Below, in pieces: positions 1 through 10,924 of a DNA stretch of 64,000 bases (position 1 is the first letter of the stretch; the number at the start of each line of letters is the position of its first letter). The notes beneath the pieces are model-generated. The model searched no databases. It saw only the letters and a program-made list of their open reading frames with translations, and had not been told where the DNA came from. Origin of the DNA: Pseudomonas khavaziana (lineage in GTDB: Bacteria; Pseudomonadota; Gammaproteobacteria; Pseudomonadales; Pseudomonadaceae); NCBI RefSeq assembly GCF_019145205.1, contig NZ_JAHSTT010000004.1, forward strand, positions 124,001 to 188,000, written 5' to 3'. The translations under genes and the position numbers were made by a program.

Positions 1-1839
1 GTCGAAGAAGTCTACGACGTCGCGGCCCTGCGCCCAGCCTTCCGGCAGGCGGCTACCGCAGACGACGCCGGCCAGCATCGGCTCTTGCTTCAAGCCATCG
101 AGCTGGCCGACGAAACGCAGGCCGCTTTCAAACAGGCGCACGCGGTCTTGCTGGCGGTTCAAGTTGTGGGAAAGCGCTTTCACCAGACCCGGCCACAGCG
201 AGGAACGCATGGCGGCCATGTCGTTGGAGATCGGGTTAGCCAGCAACAGTGGCTCAACACCTGGGTTGAACAGCTCGAACTGCTTTGGATCAATGAAGCT
301 GTAAGTCACAGCTTCCTGATAACCACGAGCCACCAGCAGGCGACGCAACTCTGGCAGGGCCGCACGCGCCTCGGCCTTCGGCTGTGGCGCCAGGCGCGCT
401 TGCGGGTAACGAACCGGCAGACGGTTGTAACCGTACAGGCGCGCCAGCTCTTCGATCAGGTCGACTTCCAGGCTGATATCGAAGCGATGACTTGGTACTT
501 CAACCTGCCATTGCCCTTCCCCACTCGAGGAAATGCCCAGGCCGAGGGCCGACAGCAGTTGCTCGATTTCAGTCGGCTCGATGACCAGGCCGAGCATTTG
601 CTCAACGCTCTTGGCGCGCAGGGTAATCGGCGCAATCGACGGCAGGTATTGTTCGTTGACGGTTTCGCTGATCGGGCCGGCCTCGCCGCCAGTGATGTCC
701 AGCAGCAGGCCAGTGGCGCGCTCCATGGCTTCACGGGCCAGCTTCCAGTCCACACCACGCTCGTAGCGGTGCGACGCATCGGTGTGCAGGCCGTAGGAAC
801 GTGCCTTGCCAGCGATGGCGATCTGGTCGAAGAACGCGCTTTCTAGAAATACGTCACGGGTGGTCGCGGACACACCGCTGTGCTCGCCACCCATTACGCC
901 GGCAATCGCCAGGGCGCGAGCGTGGTCGGCGATCACCAAGGTGTCGGCACGCAGGCTGACTTCCTGGCCATCGAGCAGCACCAGCTTCTCGCCTTCTTCG
1001 GCCATACGCACGCGGATGCCGCCGTTGATTTCGGCGAGATCAAACGCGTGCAACGGCTGGCCCAGTTCCAGCATCACGTAGTTGGTGATGTCGACGGCGG
1101 CGTCGATGCTGCGCACGTCAGCGCGACGCAAACGTTCCACCATCCACAACGGGGTTGGCTTGGACAGGTCGACGTTACGGATCACTCGCCCCAGGTAACG
1201 GGGGCAGGCGTTTGGCGCCAGCACGTCAATCGAGCGTACTTCGTCGTGCACTGCCGGCACGGCAGCGACGACTGGACGGGCGACAGGCGTGTTGTACAGC
1301 GCGCCCACTTCACGGGCCAGGCCCGCCAGGGACAGGCAATCGCCGCGGTTCGGGGTCAGGTCGACCTCGATGCTGGCGTCTTCCAGTTCCAGGTAGGCAC
1401 GAATGTCCTGGCCCACTGGCGCGTCAGCCGGCAGTTCCATCAGGCCATCGTTGCCTTCACCCACTTGCAGCTCAGCCTGGGAGCACAGCATGCCGTTGGA
1501 CTCAACACCACGCAGCTTGGCCTTCTTGATCTTGAAGTCGCCCGGCAGTTGGGCACCGATCATGGCGAACGGGATCTTCAAGCCCGGACGCACATTTGGC
1601 GCTCCGCACACGACCTGGAAAGTTTCCGCGCCATTGCTGACCTGACACACACGCAATTTATCGGCATCGGGATGCTGCTCGGTGCTCAACACCTCGCCCA
1701 CCACTACACCGCTGAAAACACCGGCGGCCGGCGTAACGCTATCGACCTCAAGACCGGCCATCGACAGACGCGCAACCAGCTCGTCGCGACTTACCTGCGG
1801 GCTTACCCAGCCACGCAGCCATTGTTCACTGAATTTCAT
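1..1839 (-). CDS. pheT: phenylalanyl-tRNA synthetase beta subunit (partial)
   Basis: Reading the minus strand from ATG at 1839 gives MKFSEQWLRGWVSP, the usual N-terminus of the PheRS beta subunit. The frame stays open for 613 codons to the window edge, so the C-terminus is missing. Beta subunits are usually about 790 residues. The N-terminal tRNA-binding (EMAP-like) domain is visible around residues 40-150 (HPDADKLRVCQV, then GVESNGMLCSQ). The B3/B4 editing region and the B5 domain (near SLEVDLIEELARLYGYN) follow. With pheS it forms the alpha2-beta2 enzyme that charges tRNA-Phe in the cytoplasm. An AGGAGAGCAG ribosome site precedes the start, and only 26 bp separate it from pheS, so the two are co-transcribed. 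Confidence 0.96.
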   Translation of the reverse strand, partial: MKFSEQWLRGWVSPQVSRDELVARLSMAGLEVDSVTPAAGVFSGVVVGEVLSTEQHPDADKLRVCQVSNGAETFQVVCGAPNVRPGLKIPFAMIGAQLPGDFKIKKAKLRGVESNGMLCSQAELQVGEGNDGLMELPADAPVGQDIRAYLELEDASIEVDLTPNRGDCLSLAGLAREVGALYNTPVARPVVAAVPAVHDEVRSIDVLAPNACPRYLGRVIRNVDLSKPTPLWMVERLRRADVRSIDAAVDITNYVMLELGQPLHAFDLAEINGGIRVRMAEEGEKLVLLDGQEVSLRADTLVIADHARALAIAGVMGGEHSGVSATTRDVFLESAFFDQIAIAGKARSYGLHTDASHRYERGVDWKLAREAMERATGLLLDITGGEAGPISETVNEQYLPSIAPITLRAKSVEQMLGLVIEPTEIEQLLSALGLGISSSGEGQWQVEVPSHRFDISLEVDLIEELARLYGYNRLPVRYPQARLAPQPKAEARAALPELRRLLVARGYQEAVTYSFIDPKQFELFNPGVEPLLLANPISNDMAAMRSSLWPGLVKALSHNLNRQQDRVRLFESGLRFVGQLDGLKQEPMLAGVVCGSRLPEGWAQGRDVVDFFD

Positions 1840-1865
1840 CCTGCTCTCCTAAAGATTCGTTACGA

Positions 1866-2936
<1,071 letters not shown>

Positions 2937-2991
2937 ATGACGTTTACCACCGTGGGCTACAGGAGCAGCCCTAGGTGACTGTCGGGGGTAC

Positions 2992-3348
2992 TTAAGCCAA
3001 GGTGGCTTTAGCTTTCTCGACAATCGCAGCAAACGCCGCTTTTTCGTTCACTGCCAGATCAGCCAGAACCTTACGGTCGATCTCGATGGACGCTTTTTTC
3101 AGGCCAGCGATGAAACGGCTGTAGGACAGACCGTTAACACGTGCACCAGCGTTGATACGAGCGATCCACAGAGCGCGGAACTGACGTTTTTTCTGACGAC
3201 GGTCACGGTAGGCGTATTGGCCTGCCTTGATTACCGCTTGCTTGGCAACACGGAATACGCGTGAGCGTGCACCGTAGTAGCCTTTAGCAAGTTTCAGAAT
3301 TTTTTTGTGACGCTTACGGGCAATGACGCCACGCTTTACACGAGCCAT
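2992..3348 (-). CDS. rplT: 50S ribosomal protein L20
   Basis: A 118-residue, strongly basic protein ([20 protein letters not shown]) of exactly the usual L20 length. The RKRHKKILK stretch and the C-terminal globular part ([14 protein letters not shown] motif, here [13 protein letters not shown]) are intact. L20 binds 23S rRNA early in 50S assembly. In enterobacteria it also represses rpmI-rplT translation; whether that applies here cannot be seen. The gene is 29 bp downstream of rpmI in the infC operon. Confidence 0.98.
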
Positions 3349-3377
3349 GAGTTACTTCCTCTATTCTTGATCCAAAA

Positions 3378-3572
3378 TTAACGAAGGCGCAGCATGCGCT
3401 CGACTTTTGCCACGTCAGACGGATGCAGCAAGCTGCTACCGCGCAGTTGACGCTTACGCTTGGTCGACATTTTGGTCAGGATGTGGCTCTTGAAAGCGTG
3501 CTTGTGCTTGATACCGTTAGCAGTTTTCAGAAACCGCTTAGCAGCACCACTTTTAGTCTTCATCTTTGGCAT
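3378..3572 (-). CDS. rpmI: 50S ribosomal protein L35
   Basis: A 64-residue basic protein starting [14 protein letters not shown] and containing the L35 signature around [20 protein letters not shown]. Length matches the family. It lies between infC and rplT, the conserved bacterial order, and is translated from the same mRNA. Confidence 0.98.
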   Translation of the reverse strand: MPKMKTKSGAAKRFLKTANGIKHKHAFKSHILTKMSTKRKRQLRGSSLLHPSDVAKVERMLRLR

Positions 3573-3632
3573 GTTCGGATACTCCGCATTCAGTTGATAA
3601 ACATAATCAGAAGGCCTGCCGTGCCCTGTTGA

Positions 3633-4184
3633 TTACTTCTTCTTTTTCGGGGCGATGACCATGATCAGCTGGCGTCCTTCCATCTTAGGATGCTGTTCGA
3701 CCGAACCGTACTCGAGCAGGTCAGCTTCAACCCGCTTGAGGAGTTCCATCCCCAGCTCCTGGTGGGCCATCTCACGGCCGCGGAATCGCAAGGATACCTT
3801 GGCCCTGTCCCCATCACTCAGGAAACGTACCAGGTTGCGCAGTTTTACCTGGTAATCCCCTTCCTCCGTCCCTGGACGAAACTTGATTTCTTTAACCTGA
3901 ATCTGCTTCTGGTTTTTCTTGGCTGCGGCAATCTGCTTCTTCTTCTCGAAGATCGATTTGCCGTAGTCCATCAGCTTGCAGACAGGCGGTACAGCATCGG
4001 CGGAAATTTCCACCAAATCGAGCTTGGCTTCTTCAGCCTTAAGAAGCGCGTCTTCAATTGACACAATCCCAAGCTGCTCACCCTCAGCCCCAATTAACCG
4101 AACCTCGCGTGCCGAGATATTCTCGTTGATCGGGGCTTTCGGTGCAGCTCGTTTATCTTGTCTCATTTCACGCTTAATAGTAAT
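3633..4184 (-). CDS. infC: translation initiation factor IF-3 with ATT start
   Basis: The first ATG in frame (4166) would give [17 protein letters not shown], but the frame continues upstream as ATT-ACT-ATT-AAG-CGT-GAA-ATG. Known infC genes start at ATT, which limits initiation in an IF-3-dependent feedback. I place the start at the first ATT (4184), giving 183 residues. The second ATT (4178) sits 8 nt from the only GGAG (4187-4190), a better spacing, so it could be the true start. The N-domain ([14 protein letters not shown]), the lysine-rich linker ([16 protein letters not shown]) and the C-domain ([14 protein letters not shown]) are intact. The first ATT overlaps the thrS stop codon by one base. 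Confidence 0.95.
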   Translation of the reverse strand: MTIKREMRQDKRAAPKAPINENISAREVRLIGAEGEQLGIVSIEDALLKAEEAKLDLVEISADAVPPVCKLMDYGKSIFEKKKQIAAAKKNQKQIQVKEIKFRPGTEEGDYQVKLRNLVRFLSDGDRAKVSLRFRGREMAHQELGMELLKRVEADLLEYGSVEQHPKMEGRQLIMVIAPKKKK

Positions 4185-6106
4185 TACTCCGAATCTGGGC
4201 GACCACGCCGGGAAACCGCTTGCGCGAGGAACTCAGCGAACTGGGCGACGGGCATAGAGCCCAGGTCAGCACCTTCACGAGTACGCACAGCGACAGTCTG
4301 CATCTCGACTTCCCGATCTCCGATAACCAAAAGATAGGGAACCTTGAGCAAAGTATGCTCGCGGATTTTAAAGCCGATTTTTTCATTTCTCAAGTCGGTC
4401 TTGGCACGAAATCCGCTTTCATTGAGAGTTTTTTCAACTTCAGCGGCAAAATCTGCCTGTTTATCAGTGATATTCATGATCACTGCCTGGGTCGGAGCCA
4501 ACCACGCAGGGAACGCGCCCTCGTAGTGCTCGATCAGGATGCCGACGAACCGCTCGAACGAGCCGAGGATCGCCCGGTGCAGCATGACCGGGTGCTTACG
4601 GCTGTTGTCTTCGGAGACGTATTCGGCTCCCAGACGGATCGGCAAGTTAAAATCGAGCTGCAGGGTACCACACTGCCAGACGCGGCCAAGGCAATCTTTC
4701 AGCGAGAACTCGATCTTCGGACCGTAGAATGCGCCCTCCCCCGGCTGCAAGTCGTACGCAAGCCCCGCACTGTCCAGCGCTGCGGCCAGTGCTGCTTCGG
4801 CGCGGTCCCACAGTTCGTCGGAACCGACGCGTTTTTCCGGACGAGTGGACAGTTTCATCTCGACTTCGGTAAAGCCGAAATCGCGATAAACATCCATGGT
4901 CAGCTTGATGAACGCGGCGGATTCGGCCTGCATCTGCTCTTCGGTGCAGAAGATGTGGGCATCGTCCTGGGTGAAGCCACGCACGCGCATGATGCCGTGC
5001 AGCGCACCCGATGGCTCGTTACGGTGGCAGGCACCGAATTCGGCCAGGCGCATCGGCAATTCACGGTAGCTCTTCAGGCCCTGGTTGAACACCTGCACGT
5101 GGCATGGGCAGTTCATCGGCTTGATGGCGTAATCGCGATTTTCCGACTGGGTGGTGAACATGTTGTCGGCGTAGTTGGCCCAGTGCCCGGACTTCTCCCA
5201 CAGGCTGCGATCAACGACCTGCGGGGTCTTGATTTCCAGGTAACCGTTTTCGCGCTGAACCTTGCGCATGTACTGCTCGAGTACCTGGTACAGGGTCCAG
5301 CCGTTCGGGTGCCAGAACACCATGCCCGGCGCTTCTTCCTGGAGGTGGAACAGGTTCAGGCGCTTGCCGATCTTGCGGTGGTCGCGCTTTTCGGCTTCTT
5401 CGATGCGCTGGATATAGGCGGCCAGCTGCTTCTTGTCAGCCCAGGCCGTGCCGTAGATCCGCTGCAGTTGTTCGTTTTTTGCATCGCCGCGCCAGTAGGC
5501 ACCGGACAACTTGGTCAGCTTGAACGATTTCAGGAAGCGCGTATTCGGCACGTGCGGGCCGCGGCACATGTCGACGTATTCTTCGTGGTAGTACAGGCCC
5601 ATGGCCTGCTCGTCCGGCATGTCTTCGACCAGGCGCAGCTTGTAGTCCTCGCCACGCGCGGTGAACACGTCGATCACTTCGGCACGCGGGGTGACTTTCT
5701 TGATGACGTCGTAATCTTTTTCGATCAGCGCGTGCATGCGCTGCTCGATGGCCGTCAGGTCGTCCGGGGTGAAGGGACGCTCGTAGGCGATATCGTAATA
5801 GAAGCCTTCTTCGATAACTGGGCCAATCACCATCTTGGCGGTCGGATACAGCTGCTTCACCGCATGACCAATCAAGTGGGCGCAAGAGTGACGAATGATC
5901 TCCAGCCCCTCTTGGTCCTTGGGCGTGATGATTTGCAGGCTGGCGTCGCTGGTGATCAGGTCGCTGGCGTCAACCAGCTTGCCGTCGACCTTGCCGGCCA
6001 CGGTGGCCTTGGCCAGGCCGGCACCAATGGATGCGGCGACCTCGGCGACGGAAACCGCATGATCGAATGAACGTTGACTGCCATCGGGAAGAGTAATAGT
6101 TGGCAT
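4184..6106 (-). CDS. thrS: threonyl-tRNA synthetase
   Basis: A 640-residue product starting [14 protein letters not shown]. The upstream in-frame extension to 6139 is rejected because AGGAGGCGCC sits directly before the ATG at 6106. Domains in order: N-terminal TGS domain (about 1-60), editing domain with the [11 protein letters not shown] zinc-type motif near residue 76, class II catalytic core with [10 protein letters not shown], motif 3 ([12 protein letters not shown]), and a C-terminal anticodon-binding domain. It charges tRNA-Thr and heads the operon running into infC-rpmI-rplT-pheST, overlapping infC by one base. Confidence 0.97.
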   Translation of the reverse strand: MPTITLPDGSQRSFDHAVSVAEVAASIGAGLAKATVAGKVDGKLVDASDLITSDASLQIITPKDQEGLEIIRHSCAHLIGHAVKQLYPTAKMVIGPVIEEGFYYDIAYERPFTPDDLTAIEQRMHALIEKDYDVIKKVTPRAEVIDVFTARGEDYKLRLVEDMPDEQAMGLYYHEEYVDMCRGPHVPNTRFLKSFKLTKLSGAYWRGDAKNEQLQRIYGTAWADKKQLAAYIQRIEEAEKRDHRKIGKRLNLFHLQEEAPGMVFWHPNGWTLYQVLEQYMRKVQRENGYLEIKTPQVVDRSLWEKSGHWANYADNMFTTQSENRDYAIKPMNCPCHVQVFNQGLKSYRELPMRLAEFGACHRNEPSGALHGIMRVRGFTQDDAHIFCTEEQMQAESAAFIKLTMDVYRDFGFTEVEMKLSTRPEKRVGSDELWDRAEAALAAALDSAGLAYDLQPGEGAFYGPKIEFSLKDCLGRVWQCGTLQLDFNLPIRLGAEYVSEDNSRKHPVMLHRAILGSFERFVGILIEHYEGAFPAWLAPTQAVIMNITDKQADFAAEVEKTLNESGFRAKTDLRNEKIGFKIREHTLLKVPYLLVIGDREVEMQTVAVRTREGADLGSMPVAQFAEFLAQAVSRRGRPDSE

Positions 6107-6470
6107 GGCGCCTCCTCTCCTAGTGGTGACCCCTACCAAAGGTCACGTGGGTTGGGATGAGCCAGTACAAGATCCAACACCAGGCCGCTCAATAATGAAC
6201 GCCTGCCTTACAGCGGCAGGAGCCTTTCGGCCAACCGATAATCGAACCAGAGTGACTGGAGTGAACAAAAAGGACCTGGCAAGGCGGCAAATGGCGCGCC
6301 GGAAAATAGCCAGACGAGGATGCTAGCACAGATGAACGGTCGTCGCGCCGGCGAAGCTTTGTGTAAACAGCATTTCAAGGCTTTATAGCTGCAAAAGTGA
6401 ACTTGAGCTGTACGCCGGGCCTCCAACCCACTGAGAATCGCCGTTCGTCCTCGACCCAAAGGAGCATCCC
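6107..6470 (-). other. thrS leader/promoter region
   Basis: No gene is supported here. Two small hairpins would lie in the thrS leader: a 6-bp stem at 6126-6146 (GTGACC/GGTCAC), just upstream of the ribosome site, and a 6-bp stem at 6202-6220 (CCTGCC/GGCAGG). ThrRS feedback control through leader hairpins is known in E. coli, but these stems are short and may be coincidental. The right part must also hold the promoter of the rightward gene at 6471. Confidence 0.35.
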
Positions 6471-6785
6471 ATGATGCGTTTCACCTCTACCCTCGCTGTC
6501 GCCGCTACCCTGAGCCTCCTTTCCCTCGGCGCACAGGCTGCAGCCCCTTCCAACTGGCCAGCCGGCGCCCGTGACAGCTTTGTGAGCGACTGCAGTGCCG
6601 CCGCCAGCCAGAACGTAGACGTCAAGACTGCCAAGGCCCACTGCGAATGTGGCGCAGACAAGATCAATGCCGAATTGAGTTCTGCCGAGATCAAGGAACT
6701 CATGACCAACCAGAACGCCAGCCCGGAGCTTAAAAACAAAGCAGTCGCGGCTATTTCGTCCTGCAAAGTCGTGAAGAAAAAGTAA
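6471..6785 (+). CDS. small exported protein, four cysteines
   Basis: A 104-residue protein preceded by AAAGGAGC. Residues 1-24 form a classic Sec signal peptide (MMRFTSTLAVAATLSLLSLG, then AQA for cleavage). The mature part is helical and polar with four cysteines (SDCSAA, HCECGAD, SSCKVV), which could form two disulfides in the periplasm. I do not recognise a named family and offer no function. The second ATG (6474) is an equally possible start. It is monocistronic and diverges from thrS; a terminator-like hairpin follows at 6897-6919. Confidence 0.85.
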   Translation: MMRFTSTLAVAATLSLLSLGAQAAAPSNWPAGARDSFVSDCSAAASQNVDVKTAKAHCECGADKINAELSSAEIKELMTNQNASPELKNKAVAAISSCKVVKKK

Positions 6786-6896
6786 GATTGACCACTGATC
6801 AGACGGTCATTTCACTGAAAAAACGGCCTCAAAATTGCTATTTCGCACAAAATACGCAGGTTTTACGGCTTTTTTTAACAGCTGATATTTCACCGC

Positions 6897-6919
6897 AAAG
6901 CCCCGTAGATTGGGGCTTT
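6897..6919 (+). terminator. terminator-like hairpin
   Basis: AAAGCCCC and GGGGCTTT form a perfect 8-bp stem with a 7-nt loop about 110 bp after the small exported protein gene. The T-run is only three bases, so termination may be weak. Confidence 0.5.
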
Positions 6920-7074
6920 CAGCCTGGCCAGGGATCAAACGCAACGCGATTGATTAGCAAACAATGCCTTGGGGGGGCTCCCAAGTCGAACATTTCGACT
7001 ATGATAGCCCAGTGTGCCCAGTTGGCCTGAGCAGCACAGCACTACTGAAAATATATGTTTCTTGGAGATACACC

Positions 7075-7287
7075 ATGTCTAATCGCCAAACCGGCACCGT
7101 TAAATGGTTCAACGATGAAAAAGGCTTCGGCTTCATCACTCCTCAAGGTGGCGGTGACGACCTGTTCGTACACTTCAAAGCTATCGAAAGCGACGGTTTC
7201 AAAAGCCTGAAAGAAGGCCAGACCGTTTCCTTCGTGGCTGAGAAAGGCCAAAAGGGTATGCAAGCTGCACAGGTTCGCGGCGAGTAA
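7075..7287 (+). CDS. cold-shock protein (CspA family)
   Basis: A 70-residue single cold-shock domain: [15 protein letters not shown] carries RNP1 (KGFGFI) and DLFVHF is RNP2. The start at 7075 follows TTGGAG with normal spacing; an upstream in-frame extension is rejected because the family starts at this methionine. Such proteins bind single-stranded RNA and DNA and melt RNA structure. Which Pseudomonas paralogue this is (CspA, CspD-like or CapB) cannot be fixed by eye. The 287-bp gap upstream could hold the long structured 5' leader typical of cold-inducible csp mRNAs. Confidence 0.95.
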   Translation: MSNRQTGTVKWFNDEKGFGFITPQGGGDDLFVHFKAIESDGFKSLKEGQTVSFVAEKGQKGMQAAQVRGE

Positions 7288-7301
7288 TTCCCCGCTGAGC
7301 T

Positions 7302-7334
7302 AAAAAAACCCCGTCCATGTGACGGGGTTTTTTA
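7302..7334 (+). terminator. Rho-independent terminator after csp gene
   Basis: A CCCCGTC/GACGGGG stem (7309-7315 with 7321-7327) is flanked by seven A and followed by six T. It can terminate the csp transcript and, from the other strand, the gene at 7361-7681. Confidence 0.92.
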
Positions 7335-7360
7335 TGGACGATGCAAAAGCCGCAGGGCAA

Positions 7361-7681
7361 TCAGCCGCAATTGACCCGAGTGATCACCAGGTTGTTGTCG
7401 GTGTTCAGGTTCAAGCGGTCGGAGCGATATTCCAGCGTGATCATATCGTTGGGCTTGAGAATGCGTGCATTCTGCGCACCGGCACGCGTACGGGCCTGCT
7501 CCAGCAACTGGGGCGAGGCTTTCTGGCCGATTGCAAACTCGGCGGCCTTCGACTCACAGCGGCTATGACCGGTATCGGTCGCGGCGGCGTCTTTGCCTGG
7601 CTCAGAGGCACCCGGGGTGCTGCAACCCGCCAACGCGAGTGCTGCCAACAAAGTACCGAATGATGCGAGCTTCCAAGGCAT
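7361..7681 (-). CDS. lipoprotein, proteinase inhibitor I78 family
   Basis: A 106-residue protein. The N-terminus is a lipoprotein signal ending in LALAGC, so it should be lipidated at Cys19 or Cys20 and anchored in the envelope. The mature part matches the I78 inhibitor pattern: a first cysteine (RCESKAAEFAIGQ), an alanine-rich helix (ARTRAGAQNARIL), the R-SDRLNLN segment and a terminal VNCG. I78 proteins are thought to inhibit serine proteases; the target here is unknown. It is a stand-alone gene converging on the csp terminator. Confidence 0.8.
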   Translation of the reverse strand: MPWKLASFGTLLAALALAGCSTPGASEPGKDAAATDTGHSRCESKAAEFAIGQKASPQLLEQARTRAGAQNARILKPNDMITLEYRSDRLNLNTDNNLVITRVNCG

Positions 7682-7825
7682 GAAGCCTCCTATGATAAAA
7701 AATGGACAGAGATCGTGCGACAGCAGTCAAAGCGATTGGTTTCAAGACGTTAACCGCCTGCGCGCAAGTCTGCCTCACTCACAGCAGTCAAGCGCCCTGT
7801 CAATCGTGACTAGATATGAACGCAC

Positions 7826-8131
7826 CTAGTAGATATCAATGTAGTCAGAAGAAGGTGTAGGCCAATTCTGCTTCAGCGCGTTAAAAATCTGCATGACCCA
7901 GACTTCGTCGCTTGCCGCGACGATGCCGACATACCCGGAGCCCTTCGACCAGGTCTCCAGCCGAAAGAGCAGGCCGTCGATATCAACGCCTCCCACGGTC
8001 CCCGAAGAAATATAGGCAATCCCCTCCCTGGTGACCCGCAGTTGGGTATGTTCATCGTCATTGGCGCTGGCAAGCAGTTCGCGCACGGCCGCCTGGGTCA
8101 GGTCCTCAGGGTTGTTCAAATTGATCTGCAC
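7826..8131 (-). CDS. conserved hypothetical protein
   Basis: A 101-residue soluble, acidic protein (MQINLNNPEDLTQAAVREL) with no signal peptide or membrane segment. Codon use fits the surrounding genes. A helix-rich start is followed by alternating hydrophobic residues (GLLFRLETWSKGSGYVGIVAA), suggesting a small alpha/beta fold. I do not recognise a family. It is monocistronic and divergent from the 68-residue gene at 8287. Confidence 0.75.
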   Translation of the reverse strand: MQINLNNPEDLTQAAVRELLASANDDEHTQLRVTREGIAYISSGTVGGVDIDGLLFRLETWSKGSGYVGIVAASDEVWVMQIFNALKQNWPTPSSDYIDIY

Positions 8132-8286
8132 GCGTTGTTTCCCGGCTATTGGACAGGCTCGCAGTGTCGCACACCCCCTCCTTCATGCCTAAGTAGCAGT
8201 GCCAAATGCCGCGCAAAATGCTTAACTGCGCCCGCTGGAACCGCATTCCAGCGCATTGCCCAGTACTTCCAGCCCGTGAGATTTCC

Positions 8287-8493
8287 ATGACCACCGTAAC
8301 GATCCAAGCCGACATCAAAGCCAAATGGCCCCAAGGGCAAAGCTCCTACAGCCCCACCAACCCGGAAGAAATGGCGATCATCGGTATCGACCTGCTGGTC
8401 AAGGAGCTGGGCACCCAAGCTGCACAAGCATTCATCGGCCAGGTATTCGAGAAATATCCGGCCGACCATATGGGCGCACCAGCGCACAAATAA
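8287..8493 (+). CDS. hypothetical protein, 68 aa
   Basis: From ATG at 8287 the product is 68 residues (MTTVTIQADIKAKWPQG). An in-frame extension to 8206 is cysteine- and arginine-rich and looks untranslated. The ribosome site is weak (GTGAGA). The product is soluble with a helical C-terminal half (EMAIIGIDLLVKELGTQAAQAF). No family recognised. It ends 33 bp from the convergent stop of the nucleoside hydrolase gene. Confidence 0.6.
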   Translation: MTTVTIQADIKAKWPQGQSSYSPTNPEEMAIIGIDLLVKELGTQAAQAFIGQVFEKYPADHMGAPAHK

Positions 8494-8526
8494 GAATCGG
8501 CCGCCGAACGCTGACCGGTAAACGCC

Positions 8527-9555
8527 TTACTTCAGACGCGCCAGACGCTCGGTCAGCAGATCGAAGAAGCCCTGGGCGTCGCCGTTCTCCACCCAAAACA
8601 CATTCTTCTCCTGCTTGAGTCCGTCATACCAATCGACGATGGTCTGGCCGAAAGTCGGACCTTCGCGGCTGTCTACGACCATATTGGCCTGACGACCGCT
8701 GAACAGCGAAGGCTTGAGCAGGTAGGCAACCACGGTCGCATCGTGGACCGGACCGCCTGGAATGCCGTAGTGCTCCATGTCACCCTTGACGTACTCATTC
8801 AGAATGCTGCTGACGACCTTGCTTGCGTTGTTGTTCAGGTCCGCAATCTTTTTCAGGCGCGCATCGCTGGTGAGGACTTTATGGGTCACATCCAACGGCA
8901 GGTAAGTCAGCTTCACACCGCTTTTGAGCACGATCTCAGCCGCGACTGGATCGGCGAACAGGTTGAACTCGGCCACCGGCGTGATATTACCGCCATTGAA
9001 GTGCGCGCCGCCCATCACCACCACTTCCTTGATGCCTTGGGTGATTTCCGGCGCCTGGGTCAGCGCCAGTGCCAGGTTGGTCTGCGGACCGAGCATGGCG
9101 ATGGTAATGCTGTGCGGCTTGGCGCTGCCCAGGGTCTTGATCAGGTAGTCAACGGCATTACCTTCGGCCAGGCCTTTTTTCGGCTCGTGCACGGTGACGC
9201 CGGAAATGCCTTCCTTGCCATGGATGTTCTCGGCATAGATCGGCTTGCGCAACAGCGGCGCGGGTGCACCGGCATACACCGGGATATCCTCACGCCCTGC
9301 CCACTCGCGCGCCAGGCGTGCATTGCGGGAGGTCTTGTCCAGGCGCACGTTACCGGCGACGGTGGTCAGCGCACGAATGCTCAACTCCTCTGGCGAAGCC
9401 ATGGCAAACAACAGCGCCACCACATCATCGGCGCCCGGATCAGTATCGATGATCAGGTCGATTTTTTCCGCCGCCTGGGCGCTTGCTGCTGTGAGCGCGG
9501 ACAAAAGCAGGACACTCCGGAACAGGTTTTTCAGGGTAGGTAGACCACGTTGCAT
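8527..9555 (-). CDS. exported nucleoside hydrolase
   Basis: A 342-residue protein with a Sec signal peptide (about 1-28, ending ASAQA). The Ca2+-binding signature of inosine-uridine nucleoside hydrolases follows (IDTDPGADD, residues about 36-44). Later family motifs are GPQTNLALAL, VVMGGAHFNGGNITPVAEFN and the HDATVVAYL histidine. These enzymes split ribonucleosides into base and ribose. As the last gene of the ribose operon, it likely releases ribose from nucleosides in the periplasm for uptake by RbsABC. Substrate preference cannot be read from sequence. Confidence 0.92.
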   Translation of the reverse strand: MQRGLPTLKNLFRSVLLLSALTAASAQAAEKIDLIIDTDPGADDVVALLFAMASPEELSIRALTTVAGNVRLDKTSRNARLAREWAGREDIPVYAGAPAPLLRKPIYAENIHGKEGISGVTVHEPKKGLAEGNAVDYLIKTLGSAKPHSITIAMLGPQTNLALALTQAPEITQGIKEVVVMGGAHFNGGNITPVAEFNLFADPVAAEIVLKSGVKLTYLPLDVTHKVLTSDARLKKIADLNNNASKVVSSILNEYVKGDMEHYGIPGGPVHDATVVAYLLKPSLFSGRQANMVVDSREGPTFGQTIVDWYDGLKQEKNVFWVENGDAQGFFDLLTERLARLK

Positions 9556-9582
9556 AAAGCACTCCTTGTCATAGGGGGGACG

Positions 9583-9987
9583 CTAGAACGTTACGCCGGA
9601 CACCAGCGCGATATTGCAATAAGGCTGGCATTCGCCGGTGCGCACAACCGCGCGGGCGTTGCGACTCAGTTGCTTGAACTGATCATGGCTGAGCAGGCGT
9701 CGTTCACCCAACGCGGCCTGCTCTGTGAGTGTATTGAGTTCGGTCAGCGCAGGCGGTTGCTTGAGCAGGATTTCTTCGGCCAGCACGTGGCTTTCTACCT
9801 GCATTTCGCTCAGCACAATGCGTAATGTGCTGATGAAATCCGGAATGCCCTGGGTCAGCGCCAGGTCGATCAGTTCCACACCGGGAGGTACCGGCAGGCC
9901 GGCATCGCCGATGACAAGGATGTCACCGTGGCCAAGGGACGCGATCACGCGTGAAAGGGCAATATTGAGCAGGGGGGTCTTTTTCAT
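9583..9987 (-). CDS. rbsD: D-ribose pyranase
   Basis: A 134-residue RbsD/FucU family protein ([22 protein letters not shown]). The conserved His20 and Asp28 ([13 protein letters not shown]) are present, as is the C-terminal [13 protein letters not shown] segment. It interconverts the beta-pyranose and beta-furanose forms of ribose so RbsK can use it. The start overlaps the end of rbsK by 4 bp (ATGA), indicating translational coupling. Confidence 0.96.
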   Translation of the reverse strand: MKKTPLLNIALSRVIASLGHGDILVIGDAGLPVPPGVELIDLALTQGIPDFISTLRIVLSEMQVESHVLAEEILLKQPPALTELNTLTEQAALGERRLLSHDQFKQLSRNARAVVRTGECQPYCNIALVSGVTF

Positions 9988-10901
9988 GAAGGCACAAAAC
10001 CTTGTACGTCGTGCAGCGTAGGAATGGAAGGCTGAGCGCCGTTACGGGTGACCGACAGCGCTGCCGCGACCTGGCCAAAACGGATGGCCTCGAGCTCGCT
10101 CTTGCCAGCAGCCAGTGCAGCGGCAAAGCCACCGACGAAGGTGTCGCCGGCGGCCGTGGTGTCCGCCGCCTTGACCTTTGGCGCGACCAGATGCTCGAAG
10201 CTTTTACCATCCGCGAACAGCGCGCCCTGGGCGCCCAGGGTGATGATGACTTTGCCCGCCCCCGCCTTGATCAGCGCCATCGCGGCGACCTTGGCGCTGT
10301 CGAGCGAGTCGACCGCCACACCGCTCAGGGCGGTGGCCTCACTTTCATTGGGGATCAGGTAGTCGATCGAGGCGTACCACTGCGCGGGCAGGGGTCCGCT
10401 TGCCGGGGCCGGATTGAGGATGACCGTCTTGCCCAACTCACGACCGCGCTTGAGCGTATAGCCAACGGTGTCCATCGGCACTTCAAGCTGGCAGATGATC
10501 ACCTCTGCCGCCTGCAGCACAGCGTCGCAGGTTTTCAGCGACTCGGGCGTCAACTCACCGTTGCTACCCGCCACAATAACAATTGCGTTCTGGCTGTTGT
10601 CATCCACCACGATCAACGCCACACCGCTGGAACCTTCCACGGTGCTGATCGCTTGGCAATCGATACCTTCCACCACCAATGCCTCGCGCAGCTGACTGCC
10701 ATAGGCGTCGGTGCCGATGCAACCAATCATCGCCACGCTGGCCCCCAGGCGCGCCGATGCGACGGCCTGGTTGGCGCCCTTGCCTCCGGGAACGGTGGAA
10801 AAGCTTTGGCCGACCAGGGTTTCACCGGCATGCGGCAAGCGACTGGCACGGGTGACCAGGTCCATGTTCAAGCTGCCTACTACCACTACTTTTGCTGGCA
10901 T
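9984..10901 (-). CDS. rbsK: ribokinase
   Basis: A 305-residue PfkB-family kinase. The N-terminal sugar-binding GG ([12 protein letters not shown], residues 38-49) and the C-terminal signature [13 protein letters not shown] with catalytic Asp253 are intact. It phosphorylates ribose to ribose-5-phosphate in the cytoplasm. It lies between rbsR and rbsD in the same operon, 23 bp after rbsR. Confidence 0.96.
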   Translation of the reverse strand: MPAKVVVVGSLNMDLVTRASRLPHAGETLVGQSFSTVPGGKGANQAVASARLGASVAMIGCIGTDAYGSQLREALVVEGIDCQAISTVEGSSGVALIVVDDNSQNAIVIVAGSNGELTPESLKTCDAVLQAAEVIICQLEVPMDTVGYTLKRGRELGKTVILNPAPASGPLPAQWYASIDYLIPNESEATALSGVAVDSLDSAKVAAMALIKAGAGKVIITLGAQGALFADGKSFEHLVAPKVKAADTTAAGDTFVGGFAAALAAGKSELEAIRFGQVAAALSVTRNGAQPSIPTLHDVQGFVPS

Positions 10902-10924
10902 ACATCGTTACTCATCAATTCGTT

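Noticed and set aside
2937..2991. Search for a pheM-like leader peptide before pheS
   Set aside because: No short frame with clustered Phe codons is present on the minus strand.
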